NCBI GenBank assembly: GCA_001657385.1
Contig: LYSZ01000002.1
Location: 124,001-188,000 of the forward strand
DNA: 64,000 bases
Source of the DNA: Parvularcula sp. BBD 1991-13
GTDB taxonomy: Bacteria; Pseudomonadota; Alphaproteobacteria; Caulobacterales; Parvularculaceae
Reading direction: 5' to 3'
Below are positions 60,656-64,000 of the stretch, piece by piece; the stretch's first letter is position 1, and each line of letters opens with the position of its first letter. The notes beneath the pieces are model-generated. The model was not told the DNA's origin. It made no database searches and was given only the letters and a program-made list of their open reading frames with translations. The position numbers and the translations under genes were made by a program.

Positions 60656-61563
60656 TGGCAGGCGTCCGTGACGGCGGAAACCCTATCGAGCATGATGTCG
60701 CCGTCCCGCGCCAGCGCGCCGAGAATATCGCGCACCGCCCACAGGCGATAGGGAAGCCCGGCGACATAAGGCGTCATCGTAAAGCCGAAGGCGCCGGCGC
60801 CGTAGCGCGCCGCTTCGGCTTTCATCATCGCGGCGGCTTCCAGAACCTGGTCGCGCCAGAGATCCTCCGGGTGGCGCTTGGCGGTGAGGATAAACCGGTC
60901 GTCGAGTTCGTTCAGCACCGGAAAGGCCGTCACCGCGCCCGCGCCGGCGGTCATGGCGACCGGCGCCCGGTCCGGCTCCCAGTCAAGGCAGATATCGAAC
61001 CCGGCGTCGCGGATGAGGTCGAGGGTTGCGAAGCTCTGCTGGCGCGCCGGGCTCATCCATGCGCGCGGAGAAAGCCCCGCCTTGTCGAAGGCCGCCCGGG
61101 TCTCGGCGACATAGCGCTTTTCCGTGTCGGGATCGACGCCGCTCCAGTGGATGCTGTCCGTGTCGAGACCGTGCGCCGCGAATTCGTGCCCCGCCTCGGC
61201 GATGGCGTCGATAAGCGGCCGGACGCGGTCCAGCAAAACCGCGTTGACGACGAATGTCGCGCGGACGCCGGCGCCGGCGAACGCCTTGAGCAGGCGGAAG
61301 GCGCCGACGCGGTTGCCGTAGTCGCGGGTCGTGTAGTGGCGAAGATCCGGATAGGGCGTCGCCATCGCGCCCGGATGCTTGAACGGTTCGCCGCTGGGGT
61401 TCAGCATGAAGTATTCCAGGGGAACGACAATCGAAACGCCCAGCGCCTCGCCGCCCTTCAGCGCTGTTTTTTTTCTCTCGACGACAGGCCGCCATTGGTA
61501 TCGTTCGTGATCCATGCCGCGCCGGCGTTTCGGGTAGGACGTGTAATCGTCGGGCAGGGTCAT
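60652..61563 (-). CDS. Polysaccharide-deacetylase/PuuE-type hydrolase, copy B
   Basis: About 303 residues of the NodB-fold group: LGVSIVVPLEYFMLN, RDYGNRVGAFRLLKAFAGAGVRATFVVNAVLLDRVRPLIDAIAEAGHEFAAHGLDTDS, WMSPARQQSFATLDLIRDAGFDICLDWEPD. The His of EFAAHG is the metal-ligand position. It lies between a second PuuE-type paralogue and the nitrilase-fold gene, joined to both by ATGA overlaps, so all three come from one transcript. Opening of a cyclic imide or ureide is the likely class of reaction. Confidence 0.72.
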   Translation of the reverse strand: MTLPDDYTSYPKRRRGMDHERYQWRPVVERKKTALKGGEALGVSIVVPLEYFMLNPSGEPFKHPGAMATPYPDLRHYTTRDYGNRVGAFRLLKAFAGAGVRATFVVNAVLLDRVRPLIDAIAEAGHEFAAHGLDTDSIHWSGVDPDTEKRYVAETRAAFDKAGLSPRAWMSPARQQSFATLDLIRDAGFDICLDWEPDRAPVAMTAGAGAVTAFPVLNELDDRFILTAKRHPEDLWRDQVLEAAAMMKAEAARYGAGAFGFTMTPYVAGLPYRLWAVRDILGALARDGDIMLDRVSAVTDACQ

Positions 61564-62513
61564 GACGCCGCTCCATGTCCGGCGAACCCGGTTCCCGGCC
61601 GGGACTGGCCGCGCCGGTCGATGTCGGCGAGAGTCTGGTCCCAGTAATGCTCGCGGTAATGGCCGGCGATCTCCGCGCCGGTCGTGATCCACACATCCTC
61701 CCCGTGGGAAGCGATGTGTTTCAGCGCTTCCTCGAACGGGCGGATGCGGTGGGGCTGACTGACGAGATAGGCGTGCAGCGGAATGCACATGACCGTGCCG
61801 GAGGTCTCGCCTTCCGAGAGGAGTTCGTCGAAATGGCGTTTGAGGATGTCCGCATAGCGCCAGGGCGACATTGCTTGCGCGCCGTAGGTGATGACGTCGT
61901 TCACCTCAAGGGAGTAGGGCATGGAAATCAGTTTGCCGGTCCTCGTCTTGACGGGCTGGGGCTGATCGTCCTGGAACAAGTCGCAGGTATACCAGAAATC
62001 ATATTCGGCGATGAGGTCGAAGGTGCGCTCCGTATGCGTCAGGGCCGGCGCAAGATAGCCGCGAATCCGCTTTCCGGTCGCCTTTTCAACGGTGTTGATG
62101 GAGTCCTCCAGAACAGCGCGTTCCTGCGCCTCGCTCATGCCGTAAGAATAGCGCGTGTTGTAGACCCCATGGGAGAAAAACTCCCAGTCCCGCGCGGCGC
62201 ACGCCTCGATGATCTCCGGGTGGTGATCGCACAGGGCGACGTTGAGCGAAATCGATCCGCGCATGGCGTATTTGTCGAGCAGCTCCATCAGCCGCCAGTG
62301 GCCGACGCGATTGCCCCAATCGCGCTGGGAATACGCGGTCACGTCCGGCGCGGGCCGGGGCCAGCCGGGACGCGACGGATTGGCCGGCGGGTCGAACTCG
62401 TAGAACTCGATATTCGGCGCGATCCAGAAGGCGAGTTTCCCGCCGCCCGGCCATTCGATCCGGGGGCGGTCCTTGTAGGGCCAGTAGTCGTAGAGATTGG
62501 GATCGGCCTGCAT
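61560..62513 (-). CDS. Polysaccharide-deacetylase/PuuE-type hydrolase, copy C
   Basis: About 317 residues: FWIAPNIEFYEFDPPANPSRPGWPRPAPDVTAYSQRDWGNRVGHWRLMELLDKYAMRGSISLNVALCDHHPEIIEACAARDWEFFSHGVYNTRYSYGMSEAQERAVLEDS, YLAPALTHTERTFDLIAEYDFWYTCDLFQDDQP. This is a close match in layout to PuuE-type allantoinases and cyclic-imide hydrolases. Its start overlaps the stop of the isochorismatase-like gene (TGATG), and its stop overlaps copy B. It probably opens a ring amide/imide, giving a half-amide for the neighbouring amidase-type enzyme. Confidence 0.76.
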   Translation of the reverse strand: MQADPNLYDYWPYKDRPRIEWPGGGKLAFWIAPNIEFYEFDPPANPSRPGWPRPAPDVTAYSQRDWGNRVGHWRLMELLDKYAMRGSISLNVALCDHHPEIIEACAARDWEFFSHGVYNTRYSYGMSEAQERAVLEDSINTVEKATGKRIRGYLAPALTHTERTFDLIAEYDFWYTCDLFQDDQPQPVKTRTGKLISMPYSLEVNDVITYGAQAMSPWRYADILKRHFDELLSEGETSGTVMCIPLHAYLVSQPHRIRPFEEALKHIASHGEDVWITTGAEIAGHYREHYWDQTLADIDRRGQSRPGTGFAGHGAAS

Positions 62514-63202
62514 CACCGCGCCTCCAGCCTGTCCACAACCTCGCCCACCGGCGTCACGTCGGCGTATTTCAGTTGCAGGTCGGTGAGATTGGCGAAGTGA
62601 TAGCTTTCATGTTTGTCGGCGACGCATTCTTCCGGCACGATCGTCCGGTAGCCGTGGGACAGGCTGTCGACCGCGGTGGCGCGCACGCAGCCCGAGGTGG
62701 AGCCGCCGGTGACGACGAGCGTGTCCACTTTGTGCCAGGTGAGGTAGCTCGCCAGCGGGGTTTCGAAAAACGCGCTCGGCATCCGTTTCGTGTAGATCAT
62801 GTCCACATCCTCGTCGATCTCGCAGCGCGGATCGAAAGCGTGGCGCTCGGATGCGTATTTGATGTTTTGCAGGCTGTCCGGCGTATCCGTCCGCGTGCCC
62901 CACACGCCCGCGTCGCCGCCATCGGCCTTGTAGGCGACGCGCGACCAGATCACGGGCATGCCCCTGGCGCGGGCGAGCCGCGAGATGTCGTTGACGAAAC
63001 CGATCTGGTTCGGATGCGTTACATAAGCGGTCTTCGGAAACAGATCGGGCCGGGTGTAGGCCTGCTGGAAATCGACATTGACGATCGCCAGCTTCTCGCC
63101 GAACCCGAACCGGGCGCGCGCCGGGTTGGCCTTGACCTCCTCGTAGATTTCGCGGGCCGTCTTGCCCGGACAGGCCATGGTGGGCTCGAAGCTGAGACTC
63201 AT
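62513..63202 (-). CDS. Isochorismatase-fold amidohydrolase
   Basis: About 229 residues of the isochorismatase/cysteine-hydrolase family with the full triad: Asp44 (VNVDFQQAY), Lys139 (YTKRMPSAF) and Cys172 (TSGCVRATAVD). Related enzymes hydrolyse N-carbamoyl- or half-amides such as maleamate (NicF-type) and nicotinamide. The start at 63202 is chosen because GGAAGG lies 9 bases upstream; the ATG at 63211 touches the ribosome site. It is the first gene of a five-gene leftward operon under operator copy 11. Amide hydrolysis after ring opening by PuuE-type enzymes is a natural order. Confidence 0.86.
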   Translation of the reverse strand: MSLSFEPTMACPGKTAREIYEEVKANPARARFGFGEKLAIVNVDFQQAYTRPDLFPKTAYVTHPNQIGFVNDISRLARARGMPVIWSRVAYKADGGDAGVWGTRTDTPDSLQNIKYASERHAFDPRCEIDEDVDMIYTKRMPSAFFETPLASYLTWHKVDTLVVTGGSTSGCVRATAVDSLSHGYRTIVPEECVADKHESYHFANLTDLQLKYADVTPVGEVVDRLEAR

Positions 63203-63222
63203 CGCTGACATCCTTCCCGTTT

Positions 63223-63238
63223 AAATGGTATATCATTT
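63223..63238. promoter_or_regulatory. Catabolic operator copy 11 (AAATGGTATATCATTT)
   Basis: Exact copy of the operator in the 97-bp gap between the isochorismatase-like gene (start 63202) and the divergent Na+/solute symporter (start 63300). The ATG within it opens an in-frame reading frame into the symporter. Confidence 0.8.
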
Positions 63239-63299
63239 TGACGGTTTCTGCTTTCCCGGTCAAAGGCAAGCTGGTAAATTATTCGAAAAAGAGGGCGTT

Positions 63300-64000
63300 T
63301 TGGAACCGCAGAACGGCATCAGCGACCCGGATTTCCCGGCGCCTGGCTTTTCAGGGCCTGGCGTTTCGGCGTCGGGCGCGTCAGGATTTGGCGTTTCGCT
63401 CCCGGTCGAGCTCAATCCGAGCGCGCTGACCCTTGTCGTCTACATGCTGGCGCTGGCGGCGATCGGCTTCTGGGCGTCGCGCAAGGCGAATACGCAGGCG
63501 GAGTTTCTCCTCGGCGGGCGTGCGCTCGGTCCGGTGGTCGCCGGCCTCGCCTATGCGGCCTCGACGTCGTCCGCATGGGTTCTTCTGGGGTTCACCGGCT
63601 TTGTCGCCGCCGCCGGCGTTTCGGCCCTGTGGATGGTTCCTGGCATTCTCGCCGGCTATGCGGCGGTGTGGCTGTGGCTCGGGCCGTATCTCAACCGGGT
63701 CTCCCGGGAAGAAGGCCATCTGACGGTCCTCGACGTTATTTCCGCCGGCGCGACGGGACCGGCCGGCCGGTCGATCAAGATCGTCGCCGCGCTGATGATC
63801 CTGTTCTGTTTTTCGTTCTACATCGCCGCCCAGTTCCAGGGCGCCGGCGAAGCGCTGGGGGATGTCTTCGGCGTATCCAGGGCCGCCGCGATCGTCGCCG
63901 GGGCGGCGGTCATCCTTCTGTATACGTTTCTTGGCGGGTTCTGGGCGGTGAGCCTGACCGATACGCTGCAAGGGCTCGCCATCGCCGCGATCGCCCTCAT
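63300..64000 (+). CDS. Na+/solute symporter (SSS/PutP family), 5' part
   Basis: Runs off the right edge; 233 codons visible. The TTG start at 63300 has GAGGG upstream; an in-frame ATG at 63225 lies inside the operator. After a Gly/Pro-rich extension of ~40 residues come the SSS helices: ALTLVVYMLALAAIGFWASRKA, AEFLLGGRALGPVVAGLAYAASTSSAWVLLGFTGFVAAAG, KIVAALMILFCFSFYIAAQFQGAGEAL and YTFLGGFWAVSLTDTLQG (family signature). It imports a carboxylate, amino acid or nitrogenous substrate with Na+. Divergent from the amide-hydrolysis operon, sharing operator copy 11. Confidence 0.85.
   Translation, partial: MEPQNGISDPDFPAPGFSGPGVSASGASGFGVSLPVELNPSALTLVVYMLALAAIGFWASRKANTQAEFLLGGRALGPVVAGLAYAASTSSAWVLLGFTGFVAAAGVSALWMVPGILAGYAAVWLWLGPYLNRVSREEGHLTVLDVISAGATGPAGRSIKIVAALMILFCFSFYIAAQFQGAGEALGDVFGVSRAAAIVAGAAVILLYTFLGGFWAVSLTDTLQGLAIAAIAL

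Noticed and set aside
1-64000. Search for tRNA, rRNA, CRISPR, transposase, integrase, toxin-antitoxin or phage genes
   Set aside because: None was recognised on either strand; the repeats seen are short operators, not CRISPR spacers or mobile-element ends.

Overview
The window is 64 kb of dense, GC-rich chromosomal DNA that looks alphaproteobacterial. Supporting signs are the ubiH-family / amtB / ftsK neighbourhood, a CtrA-type TTAA-N7-TTAA box, many ATGA/TGATG stop-start overlaps and strong GC3 coding bias. I cannot fix the genus; a marine member of the Parvularculales or Caulobacterales is a guess. No tRNA, rRNA, CRISPR, insertion sequence or prophage was seen. The last gene (a Na+/solute symporter) runs off the right edge.

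Region 1 (1-13.1 kb) is mostly housekeeping and signalling: a secreted aspartic protease, a UbiH-type hydroxylase, an ammonium transporter, FtsK, a PhcB-like methyltransferase next to a multi-pass sensor histidine kinase and a fatty-acid desaturase (with a perfect CtrA-type box between kinase and desaturase), a SnoaL-fold protein coupled to a tiny membrane peptide, an AraC regulator and a YciI-like protein.

Region 2 (13.2-46.2 kb and again 58.7-64 kb) is a large catabolic regulon. Eleven copies of one 16-bp near-palindrome, consensus AAATGRTATAYCATTT, sit just upstream of genes or in divergent promoters. They front two TonB-dependent receptors, two MFS carriers (one through the probable downstream operon of the first receptor), a Na+/solute symporter, a LeuCD-type hydratase, a CaiB CoA-transferase and HMG-CoA-lyase-type enzyme, a one-chain FAD oxidase/aldehyde dehydrogenase, VOC proteins, a flavin amine oxidase, DUF1838 and CpcT/CpeT-like secreted proteins, three NodB/PuuE-fold hydrolases, an isochorismatase-fold amidase and a nitrilase-fold protein with altered catalytic residues. 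A GntR/HutC-type repressor at 29.7-30.5 kb is the most likely reader of this operator.

Region 3 (46.2-58.7 kb) is a nested second regulon marked by TTTGTCCGGACAAA. It contains a CitE-type lyase, MaoC hydratase, acyl-CoA dehydrogenase, two CaiB transferases, an acetyl-CoA-hydrolase-type CoA-transferase, its own GntR/UTRA regulator, two MmgE/PrpD proteins, a PaaK-like ligase and an amidase.

Taken together, the inventory reads as import of a nitrogen-containing ring compound, ring and side-chain oxidation, imide/amide opening with ammonia release, then hydration, CoA activation and retro-Claisen cleavage of a branched dicarboxylate. A secreted CpcT/CpeT-like (bilin-lyase family) protein shares an operon with an imidase-like hydrolase, so a linear tetrapyrrole or another pyrrole/maleimide-forming pigment is my working guess for the substrate. 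This is inference from families and context, not demonstrated by the sequence.
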